Source: an uncultured Chloroflexota bacterium (GTDB lineage: Bacteria; Chloroflexota; Anaerolineae; Anaerolineales; Anaerolineaceae). Taken from it: DNA of 64,000 nt. The notes beneath the pieces are model-generated. The model was not told the DNA's origin and did no database searches. It was given only the letters and a program-made list of their open reading frames with translations. Numbering within the stretch: position 1 is the stretch's first letter; each line of letters opens with the position of its first letter. Both the position numbers and the translations under genes were made by a program. Positions 37,154-44,635 of this stretch are shown here, piece after piece. The stretch lies in the NCBI GenBank assembly GCA_902786265.1, contig CADACE010000005.1, positions 1 through 64,000 of the forward strand, written 5' to 3'.

Positions 37154-38119
37154 TCAGGAATTCATTCTCCAGCCGGCATCTTTCAAAAGGGCACGGCCGA
37201 CACCGATCAGGTCCGCTTTGCCTTCCTCCAAAAGCCTCTCCGCGTCAGCCACTTTATTGATGCCGCCGGTCAGCAGGACCAGAAAGCTCGTATGCGCTTT
37301 GATCTTTTCAGTCATGGAGGAAAAGAAGCCCGGTTCCGTATGACCCTGACGGGAATAAAAGCACATGCCGCCGGAAATATCCAGCAGATCGACCTTCGCT
37401 TCCTCCAACATGACCGCGGCCTGCACGGCGTCTTCCTCCGTTGACCCTCCCGGAAGATAATCTGCCCCGCCGAGCCTTACCGCGATCGGAATATCCGCAC
37501 CGATTGCGTTTCTCACACAGGCAACGACTTCCGTGAGAAACCGCACCCGGTTTTCGAGCGGGCCTCCATAGCGGTCTGTCCGCAGGTTGGTCAAAGGGGA
37601 ATAGAACTGGTTCAGCAGGTAACCGTGCGCGCAATGGATCTCCACGCCGTCATATCCGGCGCTTACCGACCGCACCGCGGCCATCGCGAATTGCTCTTCA
37701 ATTTTCCGGATCTCATCAACAGAAAGAGCCCGCGGAGTTTTGACCTGTTTTGACACCGGAATATTGATATTGCCTGCCGAAACCGGCTCATCAATGCCGT
37801 TGCTTCCGGCATGATTTAACTGGACGTACGCTTTGCAGCCGCCTTCATGGATCGCTGCAGTCAGCAGCCGGTGCTCCGGTATCATGTCATCCGCCGCAAT
37901 GGAAAGCTGACCTGCGGAAGCACGCGCATTGGCTGAAATATAGCTGTGTTCCGTGACGATGATCCCCGGACGGCTGCCCAGCGCCCGCTCACGGTAATAC
38001 GCAGCGAGTTCCTCCGTGACATGTCCGTGGTCTGCCTTGTTTGTCTGCATCGGCGGCATGACCAGACGGTTCTGAATTACTGTTTTTCCGACATTGACCG
38101 GTTGATCCAATTTCATCAT
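37154..38119 (-). CDS. Old-yellow-enzyme-family NADH:flavin oxidoreductase
   Basis: 321 residues, FMN-binding TIM barrel of the OYE/2,4-dienoyl-CoA reductase N-terminal type. Motifs: N-R-L-V-M-P-P-M-Q-T near the start, the Q-L-N-H-A-G segment near 103, G-Y-D-G-V-E-I-H-C-A-H-G-Y-L-L-N-Q-F near 165, and G-G-I-N near 297, where the FMN phosphate is held. It lacks the extra FeS/NAD domains of larger dienoyl-CoA reductases. The frame opens at GTG (38131), but ATG at 38119 has GTGAGG six bases upstream. Likely reduces an enone or dienoyl substrate with NAD(P)H; substrate unknown. Confidence 0.92.
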   Translation of the reverse strand: MMKLDQPVNVGKTVIQNRLVMPPMQTNKADHGHVTEELAAYYRERALGSRPGIIVTEHSYISANARASAGQLSIAADDMIPEHRLLTAAIHEGGCKAYVQLNHAGSNGIDEPVSAGNINIPVSKQVKTPRALSVDEIRKIEEQFAMAAVRSVSAGYDGVEIHCAHGYLLNQFYSPLTNLRTDRYGGPLENRVRFLTEVVACVRNAIGADIPIAVRLGGADYLPGGSTEEDAVQAAVMLEEAKVDLLDISGGMCFYSRQGHTEPGFFSSMTEKIKAHTSFLVLLTGGINKVADAERLLEEGKADLIGVGRALLKDAGWRMNS

Positions 38120-38182
38120 GTATAACCTCACTAAAAGATCGGAGAGGGAGGGCGAAAAGCCTTTCCCATGAATAATATATAC

Positions 38183-38704
38183 TCAGGACAGATTCTCCCG
38201 CGGTTTGCGGAGATCAAGATATCTTTGATAGATCCCGGATAAAGCTCCGCCGGGTTTGTCCGGGAAAAATTTTCCCGGAGCTTCATCCGCCGAGACCCAT
38301 TCCGCACGGGTCACTTCATCGGATAAGACAAAATCCCGCTTCGGGGCAAATCCGATAAACGCGTGCAGCAGCTGGTCAACCTCACTCAGCCAGTACGTTC
38401 CCGCGTATTCCGGATTTTCCAACGCAAGTCCAAGCTCTTCCCTGACCTCTCTGACGGCGGCTTCTTCCGCCGTTTCTCCGGGCTTCATATAACCGGTGGT
38501 TATCGAAAGATACTCATCAGGCAGGTACCATTGGCTGGAAAGCGCAATTTCATCATATTCGTTATAAGTCAGTACCACCACACAGCTTTGAAAGGTATCA
38601 AACCAGCGTTTGGCGCAGTGTTCACAATACGGAACCATGCCGTCATCACCCGCGCTTATTTCACTCAACCGGGCTCCGCATTCGGGACAATACTTATACC
38701 GCAT
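38183..38704 (-). CDS. zinc-ribbon Nudix hydrolase
   Basis: 173 residues. An N-terminal zinc ribbon C-P-E-C-G...C-E-H-C (about 6-30) is followed by the Nudix box G-Y-M-K-P-G-E-T-A-E-E-A-A-V-R-E-V-R-E-E-L-G, exact to G-x5-E-x7-R-E-x2-E-E-x-G. The ribbon-plus-Nudix layout is that of NudC-type NAD(H)/NAD-cap pyrophosphatases, though this protein is shorter than NudC (about 260 residues) and lacks the extra N-terminal domain. Such enzymes act on NADH, ADP-ribose or related dinucleotides. Start 38704 is chosen over 38716 because GAGG is six bases before it. Next to three ADP-ribose-related genes, an ADP-ribose role is attractive but inferred. Confidence 0.9.
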   Translation of the reverse strand: MRYKYCPECGARLSEISAGDDGMVPYCEHCAKRWFDTFQSCVVVLTYNEYDEIALSSQWYLPDEYLSITTGYMKPGETAEEAAVREVREELGLALENPEYAGTYWLSEVDQLLHAFIGFAPKRDFVLSDEVTRAEWVSADEAPGKFFPDKPGGALSGIYQRYLDLRKPRENLS

Positions 38705-38881
38705 GATGCACCTCATATTCTCAAATAGTCTTCATCTGCTGTATCCTTATAGAAAAGTATAACGCAATAATCCCCGTTTTTCCGAACAGTCCGGAGGTTT
38801 TAAAATAAAAAGACCCCTTCCCATTTTTCCCGCAACGATGATAAAATTAATCCGGATTCTGAACACAAAAGGAGTTTTGAC

Positions 38882-39295
38882 ATGAATATTAATATGGATC
38901 AGGCGAAAAACCTGCTGGAAAACAGTGCCGCACAGGCAGAAAGCATTCTGAACGATCCTTCCAAAGTTGACGAAATTCTGATTCAACTGGAAGAAAAACT
39001 GAAGGAAGTCCCGGTGATCGGTGACACGCTTTCAGACCTGCCGCTGATGATCGCGATGGTCAAAGGCTATGTGACAAAGCAGTATGATCAGGTATCGCCC
39101 AAGGTTATCGCTTTGCTGCTCGGGTCATTCATTTACCTCGTAAAGAAAAATGACCTGATCTCCGATAAAATCCCCGTGCTGGGAATTGCCGACGACCTGG
39201 CCGTCCTGGGCCTTGCCCTGAAGCTTTCCGGGAAGGAACTGAACGACTTTTCAGCATGGAGAAAAGCCGGAAACGGGCAGCAAATCGTCCTGTAA
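38882..39295 (+). CDS. DUF1232 (YkvA-like) protein
   Basis: 137 residues. The central hydrophobic stretch followed by L-I-S-D-K-I-P-V-L-G-I-A-D-D-L-A-V-L-G (about 94-112) is the DUF1232/YkvA signature, found in small proteins with one or two membrane-associated helices. The N-terminal third is a charged helix. AAAGGAG lies seven bases before ATG. Transcribed alone, divergent from the Nudix gene; a terminator follows. Function unknown. Confidence 0.85.
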   Translation: MNINMDQAKNLLENSAAQAESILNDPSKVDEILIQLEEKLKEVPVIGDTLSDLPLMIAMVKGYVTKQYDQVSPKVIALLLGSFIYLVKKNDLISDKIPVLGIADDLAVLGLALKLSGKELNDFSAWRKAGNGQQIVL

Positions 39296-39316
39296 ACACC
39301 CCTCAAAACAACAATG

Positions 39317-39348
39317 AAAAAAACGGGAAGCTTCTTTCCCGTTTTTTT
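39317..39348. terminator. bidirectional terminator
   Basis: AAAAAAACGGGAA (39317-39329) pairs with TTCCCGTTTTTTT (39336-39348), loop six bases. It can end both the DUF1232 gene and the convergent ADP-ribosylglycohydrolase gene. Confidence 0.88.
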
Positions 39349-39410
39349 GTTCTTGTCTCCGAAGATTTTCAGCCGGCTCAGACCGTCTTCCGGCGGTTTT
39401 TACCGGTGGC

Positions 39411-40220
39411 TCAATGCTTTGCCTGAGATGCCAGCTTCTGTTCAAAGCGCTCACAGACCGCCTTCATATCATCGGGCAGACGTCTGCGGCATTCCTCTTT
39501 GATAAAGTCCGGCATACCGTAAAAAGCCTCCGCCATACCGCCGGCGATGCAGGTCAGCGTATCGCAATCTCCGCCGAGAGAGACCGCGGTGCGGATCACA
39601 TCTTCAAAATCCGTCCCTTCCAGAAATGCCGTTATGGCTTCCGGTACCGTTTTCTGGCAGGTTTCGATATGGAAATACGTCGGGCGGATCTCATCACAGG
39701 TCCGTGAGAGATCATAGCCGAACTCCCGGATGATATAAGCCTTGATTTCATCCTTGCCTTTCCCGTTCCGTGCGAGAAAGATCGCGGACGCGGTGGCTTC
39801 AGCGCCTTTGATCCCCTCCGGATGATTATGCGTCACTTCTGCCGTAAGGCGGGCTGCATGCCTTGTTTCTTCCAGTGTATCATACAGCCATCCTGCCGAA
39901 GATACACGCATCGCGGACCCGTTTCCGAAGCTTCCATAAGGCTGCGGGTTCTTCGTCCGCAGCCACTGGGCAAACATACCGCCATACCCGGCGTAAGGAT
40001 ATTTATGTCCCCATTTCTGCATGGAATCCACCAGCGCTGCCTTCACCGTTTCATCATCTGCCCCAATCGTATCCATCAGCGCTTCTGCCACAGCGATAGT
40101 CATCACGGAATCATCCGTAAAATCTGACTCCCGGCTGAAAAGCGGGAATTCCTTCACCTTCGGGCTCCTGTCAAATTCATAAGGGGCTCCGATCATATCA
40201 CCTGTAATCGCTCCGTACAT
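39411..40220 (-). CDS. ADP-ribosylglycohydrolase (ARH/DraG family)
   Basis: 269 residues. The family removes ADP-ribose from proteins or other targets using two magnesium ions. Metal-site motifs are present: G-D-M-I-G-A-P-Y-E-F at 7-16, F-T-D-D-S-V-M-T at 34-41 and G-G-D-C-D-T-L near 215, corresponding to D-x3-G-x, T-D-D and G-G-D-x-D-T of DraG and ARH3. No membrane segment. AGGAGG precedes ATG. On the same strand downstream of two macro-domain genes, 80 bases after the first of these. An ADP-ribosyltransferase is not visible in the window. Confidence 0.93.
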   Translation of the reverse strand: MYGAITGDMIGAPYEFDRSPKVKEFPLFSRESDFTDDSVMTIAVAEALMDTIGADDETVKAALVDSMQKWGHKYPYAGYGGMFAQWLRTKNPQPYGSFGNGSAMRVSSAGWLYDTLEETRHAARLTAEVTHNHPEGIKGAEATASAIFLARNGKGKDEIKAYIIREFGYDLSRTCDEIRPTYFHIETCQKTVPEAITAFLEGTDFEDVIRTAVSLGGDCDTLTCIAGGMAEAFYGMPDFIKEECRRRLPDDMKAVCERFEQKLASQAKH

Positions 40221-40268
40221 TATATGACCTCCTATTTTTTTCAGATAAACGCAGTATAAAACAAATTA

Positions 40269-40296
40269 GAAAAAAAGTGGTCGCCTGCCCCGCGAC
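40269..40296 (-). terminator. terminator of the SseB-macro gene
   Basis: Leftward hairpin with a short G+C stem (40280-40284 with 40292-40296), followed on the minus strand by seven T residues (plus-strand A-run 40270-40276). It is only five bases past the stop codon. Confidence 0.6.
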
Positions 40297-40300
40297 ATTT

Positions 40301-41323
40301 TCAGTGAATAAACGAATCCTTTTCCTGACTGCGGGATTTTAAGATATAACGGTAAATTTTCATCGTTTCCTGATCAAAGCAGCACAGGATCACAGCCATA
40401 CCGTAATCAGGATTTTCGTCCAGCCATCCGGAAACCGCCATGAACGCGATCACTGCCGCTTCGTGCTTCGGATATCCGTAAACTCCGGTCGATATCGCGG
40501 GAAAGGCGATTGTATGCAGGTCATACTGCTTCGCCAGTTCCAGAGAATTCCGATAGCAGTCATAAAGAAGCCCGGCACATTTTTCAGATTCCAAACGGTT
40601 ATAAACCGGACCGACGGTATGGATCACATATTTTGCCTTCAGATCATAACCTTTTGTGATCTTCGCTTCGCCGGTCTTACAGCCATGCAGTGTGCGGCAT
40701 TCCGCAAGCAGGCCGGGACCTGCTGCCCGATGGATCGCACCGTCAACACCGCCTCCGCCGAGCAGGGAATTATTCGCGGCATTTACGATCACGTCGACAT
40801 CCAGCTTTGTGATGTCGCCCTCCTGACAATAAATATGATTTTCAGGTATATCCGCATCCAGAACCATCTGTATCAACTCTTTTGTCAATTTAAAAGACTT
40901 GCCCCAGGGATTGATGATGATCCCCGCTTCGTGCATATTCCGGCAGCCCTTCAGCATCTGACCGATATCATCTGTAATGGTCGAGGTGCTTTCACCTTTT
41001 TCCGCTTCGTCCATACCGGTAAATGCCGCCAGCCAGGTTTTCCCGTCAGTTGTCTCCAGATGATGCAGTTTGAAATGCAGCGGTTGGGATGCGGTGATCG
41101 TATCTCCGGCTTTAATATTTTCAATATCAATATTTTCCGATAATTCCTGCGGCGGAATCACAGGAACGATCCACTTCCCGTCTTCATGCATCCGGTTCCG
41201 TATTGATTCCAATACATCGATCAGATTTTCTTTGGTAGTTTCCCTGTAAAAACGATCGATCGACTTTTCGACCAGTTCATTTCCGGAATTTTCAGCGCAA
41301 TTTGTTTTTTCAAAATCGTTCAT
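40301..41323 (-). CDS. SseB-domain / macro-domain fusion, ADP-ribose hydrolase
   Basis: 340 residues in two domains. Residues about 10-165 resemble the SseB N-terminal domain (W-I-V-P-V-I-P near 50; G-K-S-F-K-L-T near 147). Residues about 170-340 are a macro domain of the O-acetyl-ADP-ribose deacetylase (YmdB-like) group: G-D-I-T near 177, [20 protein letters not shown] near 188 and [10 protein letters not shown] near 290. These enzymes hydrolyse O-acetyl-ADP-ribose and can remove ADP-ribose from acidic residues. GGAG precedes ATG 41323; an earlier in-frame start is less likely. Domain order as seen; partner of the adjacent ARH enzyme is inferred. Confidence 0.92.
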   Translation of the reverse strand: MNDFEKTNCAENSGNELVEKSIDRFYRETTKENLIDVLESIRNRMHEDGKWIVPVIPPQELSENIDIENIKAGDTITASQPLHFKLHHLETTDGKTWLAAFTGMDEAEKGESTSTITDDIGQMLKGCRNMHEAGIIINPWGKSFKLTKELIQMVLDADIPENHIYCQEGDITKLDVDVIVNAANNSLLGGGGVDGAIHRAAGPGLLAECRTLHGCKTGEAKITKGYDLKAKYVIHTVGPVYNRLESEKCAGLLYDCYRNSLELAKQYDLHTIAFPAISTGVYGYPKHEAAVIAFMAVSGWLDENPDYGMAVILCCFDQETMKIYRYILKSRSQEKDSFIH

Positions 41324-41431
41324 TTTTCCCGCTCCTTTTTTGATGGAAAAAAACAGCAGAGCTTCACCTCCGGCCAAATCCGGAAGCGTTTTCCACAGTT
41401 CATATAGAAATGATGCAGGAAATTCCTGCCT

Positions 41432-42535
41432 TTAATATCCGAGAAGTTCCTGATCGTACCGGAACAAAGCGGCGTTGATCTCAAAAATGTCGTAAATTTT
41501 CCTGTCGACAAAGTAGGAAACGATAAGGTCAAATTTACTGCTGGGGGAAATCGCAAGCCCCGCCCGGGAAAGCAGGTCCTGCATCGCGGGCATGTCCAGT
41601 TCGAGCGCGATGGCAAATGCTACCGCTGTCTTTTTCTTCGGATGATACTCCGGGTTGCAGCGGATTTTTGAAAACACCTTCCGGTCAATATTTGCTTTTT
41701 TGTAGACTTCTGGATCTGTCATGTGACGTTCATCGATCAGCCTGAACAAGCGCTGCTGGAAAGTCTCGCCCCTTCTTGCCAGAATATCATCAAGACTCAT
41801 TTCGGAAGCCGATACAGGTGATACCGTTATCGGACTTGTATAGCATTCCATGAGTGAAGCTTCGGTATCCCTCGTGATTTCCTCAGCTTCCTCGTACATC
41901 AAATCCTCAGACTGTTTTTCTCTGCCGACAATATGCCGGAAACCATCGAATATCCGCCGCCTGTTTTTTGATTTGAAGCTTATATATTCCTTTTCCCTGA
42001 GCAGGTCTGCCGTATGCTCGTCGATGTATTCTTCAATATCTCCGACCAGAGCCTGGGAAAGCTGCAGCGCGCTGCGGTCAAACACCACAAGAATGACCTC
42101 CATCTCATGGGTAAGGAGAAACTTTCCGATTTCTTCAAGTGCTATATCCAGCGCCTCATCCTTCGGGAATCCGTAGACACCGGTCGCGATCAACGGGAAA
42201 GCAATACTTTCACACTTCAGGTCCGCCGCAAGCGCCAGAGAATTCTCGTAACAGGCATGCAGGACATCCTTTTCGCCGTAATTTCCATCGATCCACATCG
42301 GACCGACCGTATGGATAATATATTTGGCATTCAGGTCAAAGGCCGGGGTACTCACTGCACTTCCCGGCGCGATTTCGCCGATTTTTTCTCGTTCTGCAAG
42401 GAGCCGTTCTTCTCCTGCCGCATGATAGACCGCGCTGTCGGTTCCGCCGCCGATAACGGGCTGCGGATTTGCCGTGTTCACGATAGCGTCAGCTTTTACT
42501 CTTGTTATATCATTACGGATTATTTGAAAAGGCAT
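41432..42535 (-). CDS. macro-domain protein with C-terminal helix-turn-helix
   Basis: 367 residues. Residues 1-165 are a macro domain (N-D-I-T-R at 8-12; V-N-T-A-N-P-Q-P-V-I-G-G-G-T-D near 19-33; A-T-G-V-Y-G-F-P near 115). A charged linker (165-240) follows, then about 100 residues with an HTH-like pattern (F-S-K-I-R-C-N-P-E-Y-H-P near 295, with later A-F-A-I-A-L-E-L-D). Macro-Thr in place of A-N-N at the core (T-A-N-P) and the altered loop suggest binding rather than strong hydrolysis. Its promoter carries a palindromic TTTCCGG array (42572-42590), a natural candidate for its own binding site. The partner gene downstream is the SseB-macro fusion. Confidence 0.9.
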   Translation of the reverse strand: MPFQIIRNDITRVKADAIVNTANPQPVIGGGTDSAVYHAAGEERLLAEREKIGEIAPGSAVSTPAFDLNAKYIIHTVGPMWIDGNYGEKDVLHACYENSLALAADLKCESIAFPLIATGVYGFPKDEALDIALEEIGKFLLTHEMEVILVVFDRSALQLSQALVGDIEEYIDEHTADLLREKEYISFKSKNRRRIFDGFRHIVGREKQSEDLMYEEAEEITRDTEASLMECYTSPITVSPVSASEMSLDDILARRGETFQQRLFRLIDERHMTDPEVYKKANIDRKVFSKIRCNPEYHPKKKTAVAFAIALELDMPAMQDLLSRAGLAISPSSKFDLIVSYFVDRKIYDIFEINAALFRYDQELLGY

Positions 42536-42571
42536 AAGACCTCACATTTTTGATTCTGCTCTGAATATAAA

Positions 42572-42590
42572 CCGGAAAGTTTCCGGAAAC
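42572..42590. promoter_or_regulatory. overlapping TTTCCGG palindromes before the macro-HTH gene
   Basis: CCGGAAA-G-TTTCCGG and GTTTCCGGAAAC overlap over 19 bases. On the minus strand this gives two TTTCCGG copies 11 bases apart, 36-55 bases before the ATG. A leftward TATAAT (42612-42617) lies just upstream, so the site is downstream of the promoter and could act as a road-block operator. Confidence 0.55.
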
Positions 42591-42611
42591 ATTTTTCCTT
42601 CTTACTGTTTT

Positions 42612-42617
42612 ATTATA
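42612..42617 (-). promoter_or_regulatory. -10 box of the macro-HTH gene
   Basis: Perfect TATAAT read leftward, about 77 bases before the ATG at 42535. The region 17 bases further (GGATAA) is a poor -35 match. Confidence 0.5.
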
Positions 42618-42643
42618 CCCGATTCGGAATTCATTTATCCGGG

Positions 42644-43390
42644 TCAGTCCAGGATCTTTTTGGGTACCCAGCGTAAATAATCACCGGAAACAAGATGATA
42701 TTGTATACCGCGGAAGGTCCCTTCAATGCTGTCATGGAAACGGCTTTCTCCGTGACAGTGGGCATAAATCACCTGCTCAACGCCGAATTCTTCAGCCATG
42801 TCCGTAAATCCGCTGCGCTCTTCCAGGATGCTGGTGGGCGGATAATGCAGAAACATGATGAATTTCCTGTATCCGTCAGCCCGTGCCGATTCAAAAGAAC
42901 CGCGCAGCCGCTCCAGCTCCCGAAGCACAAGTTTTGCCGCATGTGCTGCCTCCGCCTCATCCCATCCGATAACCTGCCGGCTGCGGTTCAGATAGAAAGG
43001 GCCTTCAAAAGTATAGCCCTTGGTGGCGACCAGTGCATGATCACGATACGGCAGATACCCGTCCTGAAGAAAGGTCAGCTCCGGCTGAAAAAGCTTGTTC
43101 AAATGAGCGGTTTTCTTTGCTTCCCAGAACATATCGTGATTCCCGCGGGTAAGGATCTTATGTCCCGGAAGCCCGGCGATATAGCGGAAATCCTGCTCAC
43201 ATTCCGCGAGTTTCTTTCCCCAGCTGTGATCGCCGGCAAGGACCAGAGTATCCTCCCCGCTGAGCATCCTGACGCAGTTCTCACGGAATTTTACCTCATG
43301 ATCCTTCCACACAGGGCCATAAAGCTGTCCCGGAGCTTTCAGCTCGGATTGAAAATGTAAATGCAGATCCCCAATCGCAAAAAGGCTCAT
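42644..43390 (-). CDS. calcineurin-like metallophosphoesterase
   Basis: 248 residues. It begins L-F-A-I-G-D-L-H-L-H-F (metal motif D-x-H), then A-G-D-H-S-W-G where many family members have G-D-x2-D, then R-G-N-H-D-M-F near 85, and late Y-A-H-C-H-G-E-S near 205. The GDHSW segment fits a family of small predicted phosphohydrolases. The frame opens at TTG 43450, but ATG 43390 is where the conserved phosphoesterase fold starts and is preferred. Transcribed leftward, upstream of a strong terminator for the next hydrolase. Substrate unknown. Confidence 0.85.
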   Translation of the reverse strand: MSLFAIGDLHLHFQSELKAPGQLYGPVWKDHEVKFRENCVRMLSGEDTLVLAGDHSWGKKLAECEQDFRYIAGLPGHKILTRGNHDMFWEAKKTAHLNKLFQPELTFLQDGYLPYRDHALVATKGYTFEGPFYLNRSRQVIGWDEAEAAHAAKLVLRELERLRGSFESARADGYRKFIMFLHYPPTSILEERSGFTDMAEEFGVEQVIYAHCHGESRFHDSIEGTFRGIQYHLVSGDYLRWVPKKILD

Positions 43391-43450
43391 AATTATTATT
43401 CCAAATTCTTTCTTCTTCCGCTTTTTGCGAAAGAGCTTTCCCAGATTCAA

Positions 43451-43507
43451 TAAAACACGGGGCCGGACGTCTGCTGCAGTTCATTCTGCACAGGTCCTGC
43501 CCCGTGT
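43451..43507 (-). terminator. terminator of the secreted hydrolase gene
   Basis: Arms 43455-43463 and 43499-43507 form a 9-bp G+C stem, extended by a further four pairs, around a large internal loop. On the minus strand it is followed by TTTTATT. It lies 36 bases past the stop codon. Confidence 0.75.
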
Positions 43508-43542
43508 GCTGTATTTCAGTTACCAGTTATCAGAATTAATGC

Positions 43543-44433
43543 TTATTCGGCATCAGCCAGATCAGTGGAGAAGAACGTGATCAGAGCTTCATTCAGAGCT
43601 TTGACAGTGGTCGGATCCTGTCCGTAGAAATTGTACGAATGGCCGAGGTTGCTGACCGTGATAACAGTGGAATCAAAGGCATCGGCAGCAGACTGTGAAA
43701 CCGAGGGGCTGACAATATAGTCATCCGTTGAGTAAATGGTCAGGGAATTGCCGTCATACTTTTCAGCAGCCAGCTCGGCCATATCCTCACCGTATTTTTC
43801 AAGGTCAGTGAAGAATTCGTTGGAGAGCAGCTGTTCGCCAAAAGCACCGGGGAAGGGATACATATCATCCGTACCCTTGATGGTTTCCTTCATCATATCG
43901 TAATTTTCCTGACCGCCGAACATGACGACCATATCTTCCAGGCTGACAGCCGGGGCGACAAAAGCGATAGAGTCAAACTTGATCATATCGTCAAGCAGCA
44001 TCTGGCAGACAATGCGTCCGCCCATGGAATAGCCCATGGCGCCGACTTTGGTTACGCCATAAGTATCTTTGGCATAGTTGATGACGTCCAGAACATCATT
44101 GCACATGTAAGACATGGCATTCAAATGATAATCTTCCGTGGACGCGCCGCAGCCCGGGAAATCGAGCTCCGCGACCAAAACGCCGTTCGCAGCCAGACCG
44201 TTCGCGACGGTATCATAGCCGCCCCACTCATTATGATTCCCATGATGACCATGGATCAAAACGACAACAGCCTGGGGATCACCTTCCGGAACAAGAAAAT
44301 AAGCCGGGATGGATGCTTCTCTGGTCGTAGAAGGAACAGAGGTTTCCAGGTAGTCCGCGTCAGCCAAAACCGCATTGACTCCAAACACAAACATCATAAC
44401 GACACACAAAACAAACAACAGTTTTTTCATCAT
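43543..44433 (-). CDS. secreted alpha/beta hydrolase
   Basis: 296 residues with a signal peptide (MMKKLLFVLC..., probable cleavage after Val-Leu-Ala near 24). An alpha/beta-hydrolase fold follows: I-H-G-H-H-G-N near 60, nucleophile Ser136 in G-Y-S-M-G-G, an acid near Y-S-T-D-D and the catalytic His in N-L-G-H-S. It resembles dienelactone-hydrolase/serine-esterase proteins. AAAGGAAAG precedes two ATGs; 44433 is chosen. Its promoter (44469-44497) is recognisable. Acts outside the cell on an ester, perhaps of plant or microbial origin; substrate not readable. Confidence 0.87.
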   Translation of the reverse strand: MMKKLLFVLCVVMMFVFGVNAVLADADYLETSVPSTTREASIPAYFLVPEGDPQAVVVLIHGHHGNHNEWGGYDTVANGLAANGVLVAELDFPGCGASTEDYHLNAMSYMCNDVLDVINYAKDTYGVTKVGAMGYSMGGRIVCQMLLDDMIKFDSIAFVAPAVSLEDMVVMFGGQENYDMMKETIKGTDDMYPFPGAFGEQLLSNEFFTDLEKYGEDMAELAAEKYDGNSLTIYSTDDYIVSPSVSQSAADAFDSTVITVSNLGHSYNFYGQDPTTVKALNEALITFFSTDLADAE

Positions 44434-44468
44434 ACTTTCCTTTCCGGACAATTGTCATGTCCAAACCA

Positions 44469-44497
44469 ATTATAATTTCAATTGGATTTTGAATCAA
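44469..44497 (-). promoter_or_regulatory. promoter of the secreted hydrolase
   Basis: Leftward TTGATT (44492-44497) and TATAAT (44469-44474) are exactly 17 bases apart. The start point would be about 30 bases before the ATG at 44433. Confidence 0.65.
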
Positions 44498-44635
44498 TGG
44501 AAAAAATGAATTAGGAGAAATGTCGGCAGGGAGCCGTATCCCGATGCATATCGATAATTTCTGTATAGGGTAAAGCCTTTATTCACATCAAAAATAATAT
44601 AGGAATATGAGCAATATAACGAAAAAGAAGCCGAG

